This document shows, one piece after another, positions 24,558 to 33,361 of a stretch of 64,000 nt of DNA. Location: positions 124,001 through 188,000 of the forward strand of contig NZ_BDBK01000019.1 in NCBI RefSeq assembly GCF_001612945.1. The letters run 5' to 3'. Position numbers and translations under genes: made by a program. The DNA comes from Nocardia inohanensis NBRC 100128 (GTDB lineage Bacteria; Actinomycetota; Actinomycetes; Mycobacteriales; Mycobacteriaceae). Each line of letters starts with the position of its first letter. The stretch's first letter is position 1. Under the pieces are notes generated by a model, which saw only the letters and a program-made list of their open reading frames with translations, ran no database searches and was not told the origin of the DNA.

Positions 24558-25376
24558 ATGATCGAATTCCGTGCTGCCCGCCGTCCCAGACCCACCGGCT
24601 CGCTACCGGGCAAACAGCCCATAGCCGGTAAACGCGTAGTCGTCACCGACGCCTGCTCCGATATCGGCCGCGCCACCGCGCGGCTGCTCACCGCACAAGA
24701 CGCCGAAGTAATCCTGGTGTCCCGCAATGGCGCCCAGCTCGTCGAGGACTGCGCCGCCCTCACCAAATCGGGTGGCCGCGCCCACTGGTACCGCTGCGAT
24801 CTCTCCGCCCTGGGCGATGTCGACCAATTCGTCGAATGGCTGCTCACCGAATTCGACAGCATCGACGTGCTGGTCAACAATGCCGGCCGCCCCGCCCGCC
24901 GCCCCGTGCTCCAGTCGCTCGACCGCTTCCGCGACTATCAGCGCATGATGGCCGCCAACTACTTCGGCCCGCTGCGCCTCACCCTGGGCCTGCTGCCCGC
25001 CATGCTCGCGGGCGGCTCCGGCCACGTGGTGAACGTCGGCCCCTGGAGCCTCACCACCGGCGCCGCCCCGAACTATGCCTCGTACGCGAGTTCCCAAGCC
25101 GCCTGGACCACTTTCGGCCAATGCGCCGACGCCGAGCTCGCCCCGCGCGGCATTCACGTGACGACCGTGCACTATCCGGCCTTCCGCCCCGACGCCAGCG
25201 CCCCGACGGCCTACATCGAACAGCCCATCCTGAACCCCGACGAGGCCGCCCGCTGGATCGAGACCGCGATCCGCACCCGCCCCACCCAGATTCAGCCCCG
25301 CTTCCCCCGCGCCCTGCTCGGTCTCGCGAACATGGCCCCGCGCACCACCCGCCTGAAACACGCGCTCGGCATCTGA
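24558..25376 (+). CDS. SDR-fold protein with altered catalytic residues
   Basis: 272 aa. The Rossmann motif is VVVTDACSDIGRA (~residues 32-44), with NNAG at ~115, so the fold and cofactor site are SDR-like. The active-site region reads YASSQ where the classical Tyr-x3-Lys is expected, so Lys is replaced by Gln, and the Ser strand reads VVNVGPWS instead of VNVSS. Either a catalytically impaired paralogue or an atypical SDR. The start ATG 24558 follows a leader; the N-terminus before the Rossmann fold (~30 residues, basic) is longer than in most SDRs. Function unknown. Confidence 0.82.
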   Translation: MIEFRAARRPRPTGSLPGKQPIAGKRVVVTDACSDIGRATARLLTAQDAEVILVSRNGAQLVEDCAALTKSGGRAHWYRCDLSALGDVDQFVEWLLTEFDSIDVLVNNAGRPARRPVLQSLDRFRDYQRMMAANYFGPLRLTLGLLPAMLAGGSGHVVNVGPWSLTTGAAPNYASYASSQAAWTTFGQCADAELAPRGIHVTTVHYPAFRPDASAPTAYIEQPILNPDEAARWIETAIRTRPTQIQPRFPRALLGLANMAPRTTRLKHALGI

Positions 25377-25397
25377 CTTCCGGTATCCGATGAGGGG

Positions 25398-25432
25398 AAG
25401 GCGGGTCGCCTACCGCGTGGGCGACCCGCCTT
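25398..25432. terminator. intrinsic terminator after the SDR-fold gene
   Basis: AAGGCGGGTCGCC (25398-25410) and its exact complement (25420-25432) around a 9-base loop, followed by TTCTT, 22 bases past the stop at 25376. Confidence 0.85.
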
Positions 25433-25446
25433 CTTGTGTGAACAGC

Positions 25447-25480
25447 GAAGCGCCCCATCCGAATCCGGATGGGGCGCTTC
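25447..25480. terminator. terminator hairpin for the ctaC-ctaF operon
   Basis: Arms GAAGCGCCCCATCCG (25447-25461) and complement (25466-25480) around a 4-base loop, 21 bases after the ctaF stop on the minus strand. Perfect 15-base stem. Confidence 0.85.
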
Positions 25481-25501
25481 GTCAACTACTGCGATCGAGC
25501 G

Positions 25502-25918
25502 TCAGTGCTTCTCGGGGCCGAGGTGGTACTCGAACACCAGGCCGCCGGCGGCGATCAGCACGCAGACCACGCCGGTGCCGATCAGCCAGAACTCGAAGAA
25601 CGCGAAGCCGAGGGCGGTGATGGAACCCGCGCCGGCCAGCAGGATGGGCCAGAACGAGCCGGGCGAGAAGAAGCCCAGATCGCCGGCGCCGTCCACGATT
25701 TCGGCCTCTTCGTAGTCTTCCGGACGCAGGTCCAGGCGACGGGCGACGAAGCGGAAGTAGGTGGCCACGATCAGCGCCAGGCCGGCCGACAGGACGATGG
25801 CGGTGGTGCCCGCCCACTCCACGCCGGTCCGGGACTGGCCGGTGAAGTAGCCGTACACGACGGCCACGATCACGAAGAAGACCGTGATCAGTTCGAAGAT
25901 GCGAGCTTCGACCTTCAT
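25502..25918 (-). CDS. ctaF: cytochrome c oxidase subunit 4
   Basis: 138 aa, the actinobacterial subunit IV of the aa3 oxidase. Starts MKVEARIFELITVFFVIVAVVYG, with membrane segments at about residues 8-25, 35-57 and two more between ~85 and 130, and a conserved DYEEAEIVDGAGDLGFFSPGS loop in between. It supports the QcrCAB-CtaCDEF supercomplex in the plasma membrane. It lies 13 bases behind ctaC on the same strand. The pair corresponds to Rv2200c-Rv2199c in M. tuberculosis, as far as I recall. Confidence 0.93.
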   Translation of the reverse strand: MKVEARIFELITVFFVIVAVVYGYFTGQSRTGVEWAGTTAIVLSAGLALIVATYFRFVARRLDLRPEDYEEAEIVDGAGDLGFFSPGSFWPILLAGAGSITALGFAFFEFWLIGTGVVCVLIAAGGLVFEYHLGPEKH

Positions 25919-25931
25919 ATCAGTTCAGTCC

Positions 25932-27023
25932 TCACTTGGCTTCCGCGCGCTCGTTACCGCGGGCGGTGCGCTCGGTATTGAACGGCTTGGTGGTGATGGC
26001 GACCGGGGACTCACCGATGCTCTCGAGCGCCTCGGCATTGGTCTTGTTCGCCTTGCGAGCTTCCAGGTACTTCTGGAACTTCTCCGGCGAGACCGCGCGG
26101 ACCTCGAAGTTCATCATCGAGTGGAAGGTGCCGCACATTTCGGCGCAACGGCCGACGAACGCGCCTTCCTTCTCGATCTTGGTGATCTGGAAGACGTTGT
26201 CCGAGTTGTTTTCCTTCGGGTTCGGCATCACGTCGCGCTTGAACAGGAACTCCGGCACCCAGAAGGAGTGGATGACGTCCGCGGCGGCCAGCTGGAACTC
26301 GATGTTCTTGCCGGTGGGCAGGACCAGGACCGGGATCTCGTTGGAGGTGCCGACGGTCTCGATCTTGTCGTAGTGCAGGTAGGAGATGTCGTTCGCGGGC
26401 TTGCCGTTGTTCGGGCCGGGCTGCGGGTGACCGTCCTCGGTGCGCTCCTTGTAGCGCTCGTCGATTTCGGTGTTCATCTCCTGGCGATCGGTGTCGACGC
26501 CGTTGTAGACCGCGGTGCCGTCCTTGAGATCGACCTTCTGGTAACCGAACTTCCAGTTCCACTGGAAGGCGGTCACATCCACGGTCACATCCGGGTCCGC
26601 GACCTTCTCGTGCACGTAGTTCTGCACGACCACGGTGAAGTAGAACAGCACCGCGATGATCACGAACGGAATGGCCGTGTAGCTCAGCTCCAGCGGCACG
26701 TTGTAACCGGTCTGGCGCGGGAACTCCGGCGAATTCGCCTTCTTGCGGTGGAACGCGATGGTCCAGAAGGTCAGACCCCACACCAGCACGCCCATCGCCA
26801 GCGCGGCGATGACGGACCAGGTCCACAGTTCACGCATCCGGGTGGCCTGCGGCGTGACGCCCGAGGGCCAACCGAACCGAAGCCACGGGTTGTCGATCGA
26901 GCAACCCGAGACGAGCATCGCGGTCATCCCCAAGGACACCGCCAGCCCGGCCCGCCGAAGGATACGGCCTCGCCGACCCTGGGCGGGTCGTGCCCCTATC
27001 GCCTCGCTCGCCTTGTGCGCCAC
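25932..27023 (-). CDS. ctaC: cytochrome c oxidase subunit II
   Basis: 363 aa. Lipoprotein-type signal (lipobox VSGC, ~residue 40) and two membrane segments (~65-85 and ~125-150) precede the periplasmic CuA domain. CuA ligands are visible: HSFWVPEF with its His, and GRCAEMCGTFHSMM with the two Cys, His and Met. It accepts electrons from cytochrome c within the aa3 oxidase. A GTG at 27023 is preferred because AAGG is 8 bases upstream; TTG 27029 (MSVAHK) is an alternative. Divergent from asnB, with a 340-base intergenic. Confidence 0.95.
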   Translation of the reverse strand: MAHKASEAIGARPAQGRRGRILRRAGLAVSLGMTAMLVSGCSIDNPWLRFGWPSGVTPQATRMRELWTWSVIAALAMGVLVWGLTFWTIAFHRKKANSPEFPRQTGYNVPLELSYTAIPFVIIAVLFYFTVVVQNYVHEKVADPDVTVDVTAFQWNWKFGYQKVDLKDGTAVYNGVDTDRQEMNTEIDERYKERTEDGHPQPGPNNGKPANDISYLHYDKIETVGTSNEIPVLVLPTGKNIEFQLAAADVIHSFWVPEFLFKRDVMPNPKENNSDNVFQITKIEKEGAFVGRCAEMCGTFHSMMNFEVRAVSPEKFQKYLEARKANKTNAEALESIGESPVAITTKPFNTERTARGNERAEAK

Positions 27024-27373
27024 GCTCAACGCCTTCCTGGTCGTCTATCCGACTCGGCATCGCCCGGACTCCCTACCGCCGGGCGACGCAACTACAGCAC
27101 GTTCTGGGAATTCTGAGAAGGCCGTGCGCGAACGCACAACCGACCCTGAGAGTTTCCCAAGTACTACGCAGCGTAGACCAAACCCCCGGCCACGTTGTGC
27201 CGGGGTCGACTTCGACACTCCGATAAACACATACACAGAGGACAGAGCCTCTCGCGGCGCGATCGGCGGGCGTGCGGCATACTCGGACAGTACGTTTCGC
27301 GTCCCGCACGCCCCGCTCACGCCCGTGATGCGCGGCGACCATCCCCGACTCCGGAAACGAGGTTCTCGGCGCA
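27024..27373. other. ctaC/asnB divergent intergenic region
   Basis: 350 bases with no convincing gene on either strand. It holds a hairpin CCCCGGC-N8-GCCGGGG (27184-27205) and a possible -10 element CATACT near 27279. Both flanking promoters must lie here. No known riboswitch consensus was recognised. Confidence 0.5.
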
Positions 27374-29401
27374 GTGTGTGGCCTGCTCGGATTTCTGACA
27401 GCACAGACGGCTTCAACTCCGGATGGACGGACGGTGGAGACCACCGCGGCGCAGGTGTACGAGGCGCTGCACTGCCAGCGCCATCGCGGGCCCGATGAGA
27501 AGGGCACCTGGAACGACGAGCGGATGATCTTCGGCTTCAACCGCCTGTCGATCATCGATATCGAGCACTCGCACCAGCCGCTGCGCTGGGGGCCGCCGGA
27601 GAACCCCGAGCGGTACGCGCTCACCTTCAACGGCGAGATCTACAACTATCTCGAGCTGCGCGAAGAGCTGAAGGCCGAGCACGGGGCCGAATTCGGTGAT
27701 CAGCCGATGTTCCGGACCGAAGGCGACTCCGAGGCCATCGTCGCCGCATTCCACTACTGGGGCGCCAAGGCCGCGAGCCGGCTGCGCGGCATGTTCGCCT
27801 TCGCCATCTGGGATACCGAGCTGAACAAGCTCTTCATCGCGCGCGACCCGTTCGGCATCAAGCCGCTGTTCCTGGCCACCGGCCCCGGCGGCACCGCGTT
27901 CTCCTCGGAGAAGAAGTCGATCCTGGAGCTGCTCGGCGACCTGGAGCTCAGCACCGACCTGGATCCGCGCGCGCTCGAGCACTACACGGTATTGCAGTAC
28001 GTGCCCGAGCCGGAGACCCTGCACAAGGACATCCGCCGCCTCGAATCCGGTTGCTACGCCTGGGTGGAGCCCGGGCAGCAGCCGCGCGTCACCCGGTACT
28101 TCAACCCGCAGTTCCGGGTCGTCCCGTTCGGCAAGGCCGACGAGGTCACCGCGCACGCGCCGACCACCCGGCCGCGGCCGGCGGGGCAGCGGCCGAACAC
28201 GCCGGCCAGTCGATACAAGGAGATCGCCGAGGCGCTGGAAGACTCGGTCGCCAAGCACATGCGCGCCGATGTCACCGTCGGCTCGTTCCTGTCCGGCGGC
28301 ATCGACTCCACGGCCATCGCCGCCCTGGCGATGCGGCACAACCCGAACCTGATCACCTTCACCACCGGATTCGAGCGCGAGGGCTACTCCGAGGTGGATG
28401 TGGCTGCCGAATCGGCGGCGGCCATCGGCGCGCGGCACGTGGTGCGCGTGGTCGGGCCCGAGGAGTTCGCGGCCTCGATCCCCGAAATCATCTGGTACCT
28501 CGACGATCCCGTCGCCGACCCGGCGCTGGTGCCGCTGTACTTCGTGGCCAAGGAAGCGCGTAAGCACGTCAAGGTGGTGCTGTCGGGCGAGGGCGCAGAC
28601 GAGTTGTTCGGCGGCTACACCATCTACCGGGAGCCGTTGTCGCTCAAGCCGTTCGAGTACCTGCCCAAGCGGGTGCGCAAGCTGGCGGGCAAGCTTTCGG
28701 AGCGAATTCCCGAGGGCACGCGCGGTAAGAGCCTGCTCAATCGCGGTTCGATGACCCTGGAAGAGCGCTACTACGGCAACGCCCGCAGCTTCAACGACGC
28801 CCAATTGCGTTCGGTGCTGCGGGAATTCCGGCCCGAGTGGACGCATCAGGATGTGACCGGTCCCATCTACGGCATGCAGGGCTATCACTGGGATCCGGTG
28901 ACCCGCATGCAGCACCTGGACCTGTTCACCTGGCTGCGCGGCGACATCCTGGTCAAGGCCGACAAGATGACCATGGCCAACTCGCTGGAACTGCGGGTGC
29001 CGTTCCTGGATCCCGAGGTCTTCAAGGTCGCCGAGAAACTGCCGTACGACCAGAAGATCACCAAGGAGACCACCAAGTACGCGCTGCGCCAGGCTCTGGA
29101 AGGCATTGTGCCCGGCCATGTCCTGCACCGCGCCAAGCTCGGTTTCCCGGTGCCGCTGCGGCATTGGCTGCGCGGACCGGAACTCTTCGACTGGGCCCGC
29201 ACCCAGATCACCGAATCCGGCACCGATCACCTGATCGACAAGCCCGCCGTCCTGGCCATGCTCGAAGCCCACCGCACCGGCCCGATCGACCACAGCCGCC
29301 GCCTGTGGACGCTGATCTGCTTCATGGTGTGGCACGGCATCTTCGTCGAGAACCGCATCAAGCCCGAAATCCAGGAACCGGTCTACCCGGTCAACCTGTA
29401 G
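27374..29401 (+). CDS. asnB: glutamine-hydrolysing asparagine synthase
   Basis: 675 aa. The N-terminal class II glutaminase begins MCGLLGFL, so Cys2 is the nucleophile once Met is removed; this fixes the GTG start at 27374. Glutaminase continues with NGEIYNYLELR (~75) and the synthase domain has the PP-loop SGGIDSTAIAAL (~295) and pyrophosphate contacts in SGEGADELFGGY. Ammonia from Gln is used to amidate Asp via beta-aspartyl-AMP. About 20 residues longer than the M. tuberculosis enzyme. A hairpin follows the stop. Confidence 0.95.
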   Translation: MCGLLGFLTAQTASTPDGRTVETTAAQVYEALHCQRHRGPDEKGTWNDERMIFGFNRLSIIDIEHSHQPLRWGPPENPERYALTFNGEIYNYLELREELKAEHGAEFGDQPMFRTEGDSEAIVAAFHYWGAKAASRLRGMFAFAIWDTELNKLFIARDPFGIKPLFLATGPGGTAFSSEKKSILELLGDLELSTDLDPRALEHYTVLQYVPEPETLHKDIRRLESGCYAWVEPGQQPRVTRYFNPQFRVVPFGKADEVTAHAPTTRPRPAGQRPNTPASRYKEIAEALEDSVAKHMRADVTVGSFLSGGIDSTAIAALAMRHNPNLITFTTGFEREGYSEVDVAAESAAAIGARHVVRVVGPEEFAASIPEIIWYLDDPVADPALVPLYFVAKEARKHVKVVLSGEGADELFGGYTIYREPLSLKPFEYLPKRVRKLAGKLSERIPEGTRGKSLLNRGSMTLEERYYGNARSFNDAQLRSVLREFRPEWTHQDVTGPIYGMQGYHWDPVTRMQHLDLFTWLRGDILVKADKMTMANSLELRVPFLDPEVFKVAEKLPYDQKITKETTKYALRQALEGIVPGHVLHRAKLGFPVPLRHWLRGPELFDWARTQITESGTDHLIDKPAVLAMLEAHRTGPIDHSRRLWTLICFMVWHGIFVENRIKPEIQEPVYPVNL

Positions 29402-29404
29402 TCC

Positions 29405-29450
29405 GAGAACGGCGGCAATCCCCCGGTCAGGGGAGGGTCGCCGTTTTCTC
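29405..29450. terminator. terminator after asnB
   Basis: GAGAACGGCG (29405-29414) pairs with CGCCGTTTTCTC (29439-29450), one bulged base, four bases after the asnB stop; a T-run sits in the right arm. Confidence 0.7.
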
Positions 29451-29459
29451 AGCAAGAAC

Positions 29460-29479
29460 ACATGCATAGATACGCATGT
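29460..29479. promoter_or_regulatory. palindrome ahead of the metal ATPase
   Basis: ACATGC-N8-GCATGT, perfect 6-base arms, 21 bases upstream of the ATG. AT-rich dyads of this kind often bind ArsR/SmtB or other metal sensors; no such gene is in the window. Confidence 0.55.
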
Positions 29480-29499
29480 ATTAATGTAATCTAGGGCGT

Positions 29500-31518
29500 A
29501 TGGAGACCAGAGATCGCAAGAACGACGGCCATACGCACGGTGGTCCGCTGTCGGGGGCGCGCGTGGAGATGGGGTTCGCCCTCACCTCGGGTGTCACCTA
29601 CGCGGCGGGCATGATCGCCCGGTATCTGGTGCACGCACCGGACGCGGTATCGACCGGGCTGTTCGTGGCGACCTGTTTCTTCGGCGGATTCTTCACGGTG
29701 CGGGCCGCCTACGAGTCGATCCGGCGCGGGCGGTTCGAGGTGGACTTCCTCATGCTGGTCGCGGCGGCCGGCGCGGCGGCGGTTGGCAAATGGGCCGAAG
29801 GATCGGTGCTGCTGTTCCTGTTCAGCCTCGGGCACGCGCTCGAGGAATACGCGATGAGCCGGGCGCAGCGCTCCATCGAGGCGCTGGGTGAACTCGCGCC
29901 GCGGACCGTGCTGGTGCGCCGCGGGAGCGGGCCGGTCGCAGAAGTGCCGGTCGACGAGCTCGAGGTCGGGGATGTGGTTGTGGTGCTGCCGAATTCGCGG
30001 CCCGCCGCGGACGGCATCGTGATCGCGGGCAGCAGTGCGGTGGACGAATCCTCGGTCACCGGTGAGAGCATTCCGGTCGAGAAGCGCGCGGCCGAGGATC
30101 CGGCGGGACTGGCCGGGGCGCGAGTCGTGCCCGAGGAGCACCGGGTGTTCGCGGGCACGCTGAACGGGTCCGGAGCGCTCGAGATCCTGGTGACCAGCCG
30201 GGCCGAGGACTCGACGCTGGCGCGGGTGATCGCCATGGTGCGCGATGCCGACGCCACCAAATCACCCACGCAGCGGTTCATCGACCGGTTCCAGATGTTC
30301 TACGTGCCGGCGGTTCTGATCGGTGTGGCGGCCGTGATCGGGTTCGGGATATTCCTGCTGAACGAGCCGTTCGGGGACAGCTTCTATCGCGGCATGGTGG
30401 TGCTGGTGGCGGCGAGCCCGTGCGCGCTGGCCATCGCGACGCCCAGTGCCGTGCTGGCGGGTATCGCGCGCGCCGCGCAGGCCGGGGTGCTGGCCAAGGG
30501 CGGCGGGCCCCTGGAATCGCTGGGACGGGTGAAAGCCATCGCCTTCGACAAGACCGGTACGCTCACCTGGGGTCGTCCGCGGGTCACCGATATCGTGCCC
30601 GCCCGTGCGGAGCTGCGCGACGAGCTGATCGGCACCGTATTCGCCGTCGAGTCCTTCAGCGATCACCCCCTCGCGAACGCCATCACCCGCGATCTCGCCC
30701 AGCAGGTTCCCACCGGCACCGAAGCCGAAGCGTCCCAGGTGAATTCGGTGACCGGGCGCGGCGTGACCGCCCTGGTCTCCGGTCACCCCACCGAGATCGG
30801 CAATGCCACCATGTTCGCCGAACTCGATCCGGACGGCCTGCCCGCCTCGATCGCGGCGATCGTCGAGGACCTGCACGCCCGCGGGCGCACCACCATGATC
30901 GTCCGACGCGGCGGGGCATACCTCGGCGTCATCGGCGTCATGGACGCGCCGCGCGCCGAGGCCGCACCCGTCATCGCCCGGCTGCGCGAGCTCGGCATCG
31001 AGGACATGGTGGTGATCTCCGGCGACCATCAGCGAGTGGCCGACGCGGTGGCGGCGGGGCTGGGCCTGGACGCGGCGCACGGCAACCTGCTCCCCGAGGA
31101 CAAGGTGAGCATGATCGGCCGCCTGAATGCCCGCGGCGGCACCGCCATGGTCGGCGACGGCGTCAACGACGCCCCCGCCATGGTCAACTCCTCCGTCGGA
31201 ATCGCCATGGGCGCGGGCGGTTCCGCGGTCGCGCTGGAGACCGCCGATGTGGCGTTGATGAGCGATGACATCGGGCGGCTGCCCTTCGCGGTCGCGCTGA
31301 GCCGCCGCACCGCGCGCATCATCCGCCAGAACCTGACCTTCGCCCTGGTGATCGTCGCGGCCCTGGTCCCCGCCACCCTGATCGGCCTGCCCATCGGCCC
31401 GGCGGTCTTCATTCACGAGGGCTCCACCCTGATCGTGGTGGCGAATGCCCTGCGGCTCTTACGCTTCCGGCGCGGCACCGAGCACGCGGGGATCGACCAC
31501 GAGCCCCGGCCCGTGTAG
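29500..31518 (+). CDS. P1B-type heavy-metal ATPase (SPC-motif, CtpD/CtpJ-like)
   Basis: 672 aa, no N-terminal metal-binding CxxC domain. Hallmarks: TGESIPVEKR (actuator loop, ~185), SPCALAI in TM4 (~305, SPC rather than CPC), DKTGTLTW (phosphorylated Asp, ~348), GDGVNDAPAM (~545) and C-terminal HEGSTLIVVANALRLL. SPC plus HEGS/T is the P1B-4 signature (Co2+, Fe2+, Zn2+ efflux, as in CtpD and CtpJ). It would pump metal out, protecting cytosolic iron-sulfur and cobalamin chemistry. ATG 29500. A palindrome lies just upstream; a terminator follows the stop. Confidence 0.92.
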   Translation: METRDRKNDGHTHGGPLSGARVEMGFALTSGVTYAAGMIARYLVHAPDAVSTGLFVATCFFGGFFTVRAAYESIRRGRFEVDFLMLVAAAGAAAVGKWAEGSVLLFLFSLGHALEEYAMSRAQRSIEALGELAPRTVLVRRGSGPVAEVPVDELEVGDVVVVLPNSRPAADGIVIAGSSAVDESSVTGESIPVEKRAAEDPAGLAGARVVPEEHRVFAGTLNGSGALEILVTSRAEDSTLARVIAMVRDADATKSPTQRFIDRFQMFYVPAVLIGVAAVIGFGIFLLNEPFGDSFYRGMVVLVAASPCALAIATPSAVLAGIARAAQAGVLAKGGGPLESLGRVKAIAFDKTGTLTWGRPRVTDIVPARAELRDELIGTVFAVESFSDHPLANAITRDLAQQVPTGTEAEASQVNSVTGRGVTALVSGHPTEIGNATMFAELDPDGLPASIAAIVEDLHARGRTTMIVRRGGAYLGVIGVMDAPRAEAAPVIARLRELGIEDMVVISGDHQRVADAVAAGLGLDAAHGNLLPEDKVSMIGRLNARGGTAMVGDGVNDAPAMVNSSVGIAMGAGGSAVALETADVALMSDDIGRLPFAVALSRRTARIIRQNLTFALVIVAALVPATLIGLPIGPAVFIHEGSTLIVVANALRLLRFRRGTEHAGIDHEPRPV

Positions 31519-31522
31519 GAGA

Positions 31523-31564
31523 CGACCTGCCGCACTCCCCCCTCACCGAGAGTGCGGCAGGTCG
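31523..31564. terminator. bidirectional terminator between metal ATPase and metI
   Basis: Perfect 15-base arms CGACCTGCCGCACTC (31523-31537) and complement (31550-31564), in the 74 bases between convergent stops. Confidence 0.85.
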
Positions 31565-31592
31565 AGGCATTTTCACCCGAGCCGGCGGAGCG

Positions 31593-32270
31593 TCAGCGCC
31601 GCAACACCTTCCGGGCCAGATAGTTGCCCGCGAACTGGATCACCTGCACGCCGGCGATGATGATCAGCGTGGCCACCAGGGTGACCTGCCAGTCGAAGCG
31701 CTGATAGCCATAGACCAGCGCGAAATCGCCGAGGCCGCCGCCGCCGACGGTGCCCGCCATGGCCGACATGTCGACGATGGCGATCACCACGAAGGTGTAG
31801 CCGAGTACCAAGGGGCCCAAGGCTTCCGGGATGAGCAGGGTGAGGATGATGCGCAGCGGGCCCGCGCCCATGGAGCGCGCGGCCTCGATCACGCCCGGAT
31901 CGACGGTGACGAGATTCTGCTCGACGATGCGCGCGATGCCGAAGGAGGCCGCCACGATCATGACGAAGGCGGCGGCATCGGTGCCGATGGTGGTGCCGAC
32001 CACCTCCAGGGTGATCGGGCCGAGCGCGGCCAGCAGGATGATGAACGGGATCGGGCGCACCACGTTCACCAGGAAGTTCAGCACCAGGTTGACGGGCGCG
32101 TTGGCCAGCAGGCCGCCCTTGCGGGTGGTGTAGAGCAGGGTGCCCAGGCTCAGGCCGATCAGCCCGCCCACAACGAAGGTGAGCAGCACCAGGTACACCG
32201 TGGTGCCGATGGCCTCGCTCAGCACCGGCCGCAGCTTGTCCCAATCGGTCTGCACCGCAGCGACGTTCAT
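31593..32270 (-). CDS. metI: methionine ABC transporter permease
   Basis: 225 aa, MetI family (BPD_transp_1). About five membrane helices; the cytoplasmic coupling motif EAARSMGAGPLRIILTLLIPEALG sits at about residues 125-150. It carries methionine or related sulfur compounds across the membrane, driven by MetN. Its start overlaps the metN stop by four bases, so they are translationally coupled. Operon order metQ-metN-metI. Confidence 0.93.
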   Translation of the reverse strand: MNVAAVQTDWDKLRPVLSEAIGTTVYLVLLTFVVGGLIGLSLGTLLYTTRKGGLLANAPVNLVLNFLVNVVRPIPFIILLAALGPITLEVVGTTIGTDAAAFVMIVAASFGIARIVEQNLVTVDPGVIEAARSMGAGPLRIILTLLIPEALGPLVLGYTFVVIAIVDMSAMAGTVGGGGLGDFALVYGYQRFDWQVTLVATLIIIAGVQVIQFAGNYLARKVLRR

Positions 32271-33361
32271 GCGCTCCTCCGTTCCTCGCCGTCAGCCGGC
32301 AGCAACGCGGCATCGGCGGCGCGCGAGGACCCGCCGTCGTCCGCGCGCGCGGCGGGGCTCGCTGCGAGCTCGGCCGCGACCCGTTCGACGGCGTCGTCGG
32401 GTCCTTCGAGGGCCAGCGTCAGGCTGCCGAAGGTCTTGTCCTGCAACGCACTCACGCCACCGAACACGATCTCGAAACCGACACCGGCGCGGGCGGCGGT
32501 GGCCAGCGCCGCACCGATCCCGCGTTCGTCGGCGATATCCACGGTCACCAGCCGACCGGAATGCCGCTCGCCCAGCCTGCGCAGTTCGTCGGGGGTGGGC
32601 CGGTTGTGCAGCACCGTCTCCACGAAGGAGCGGGTGGGTGCGGCCTGCGGGGCGGCGAAAACGTCGAAAGTCCTTGCCAGCTCCACGATCCGGCCCTCGG
32701 CGAGTACCGCGACCCGGTCCGCCACGGACCGGATCACATCCATTTCGTGGGTGATCACCACAATGGTCACCCCGAGCTCCCGGTTCACCTTCTTCAGCAG
32801 CCGCAGCACCTCACCGGTGGTCTCCGGGTCCAGCGCCGAGGTCGCCTCGTCCGCGAGCAGCAGCGCGGGTGAGGTGGCGAGCGCCCGCGCGATGCCGACT
32901 CGCTGCTTCTGCCCGCCGGAGAGCTGATCCGGATAGCTGCGCGCCTTGTCCGACAACCCCACGAACTCCAGCAGTTCGGCCACGCGCTCCTTGCGCCGAG
33001 CGCGCGGCCAGCCCGCCACCTTCAGCGGATACTCGATATTGCCTGCGGCGGTGCGGGATCGGAAGAGGTTGAACTGCTGGAACACCATCCCGATATCGCG
33101 CCGCAGCTGCCGCACCCGCGACTCGGGCACCCCGGTGATAGGTTCGCCGCCGATGAGCACGGTGCCGGAGGTCGGCTTCTCCAGCGCGTTGACCAGCCGC
33201 ACCAGCGTGCTCTTGCCCGCCCCGGAGTAGCCGATCACCCCGAAGATCTCCCCGCGCTCGATGCGCAGATCGATCTCCGAGAGCGCGGTGTGGCGCTGCT
33301 TGCCCGCCTCGAAAACCTTGGTGACCGAACGGAATTCGACCGCCGCGCTACCCTCGCTCAC
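32267..33361 (-). CDS. metN: methionine ABC transporter ATP-binding protein
   Basis: 364 aa. ATPase domain: Walker A GYSGAGKST (~42), signature LSGGQKQR (~143), Walker B LLLADEATSALDP (~160), ITHEMDVIRSVADRVAVL switch. The C-terminal ~90 residues form the NIL domain (RLVTVDIADERGIGAAL), which binds methionine and inhibits transport in this family, before a 25-residue Ala-rich tail. GTG 33361 overlaps the metQ stop by four bases (GTGA). Confidence 0.94.
   Translation of the reverse strand: MSEGSAAVEFRSVTKVFEAGKQRHTALSEIDLRIERGEIFGVIGYSGAGKSTLVRLVNALEKPTSGTVLIGGEPITGVPESRVRQLRRDIGMVFQQFNLFRSRTAAGNIEYPLKVAGWPRARRKERVAELLEFVGLSDKARSYPDQLSGGQKQRVGIARALATSPALLLADEATSALDPETTGEVLRLLKKVNRELGVTIVVITHEMDVIRSVADRVAVLAEGRIVELARTFDVFAAPQAAPTRSFVETVLHNRPTPDELRRLGERHSGRLVTVDIADERGIGAALATAARAGVGFEIVFGGVSALQDKTFGSLTLALEGPDDAVERVAAELAASPAARADDGGSSRAADAALLPADGEERRSA

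Noticed and set aside
24558..25376. DprE2 identity for the SDR following the FAD oxidoreductase
   Set aside because: Neither protein has DprE1 or DprE2 N-terminal features, and the SDR lacks the catalytic Lys.
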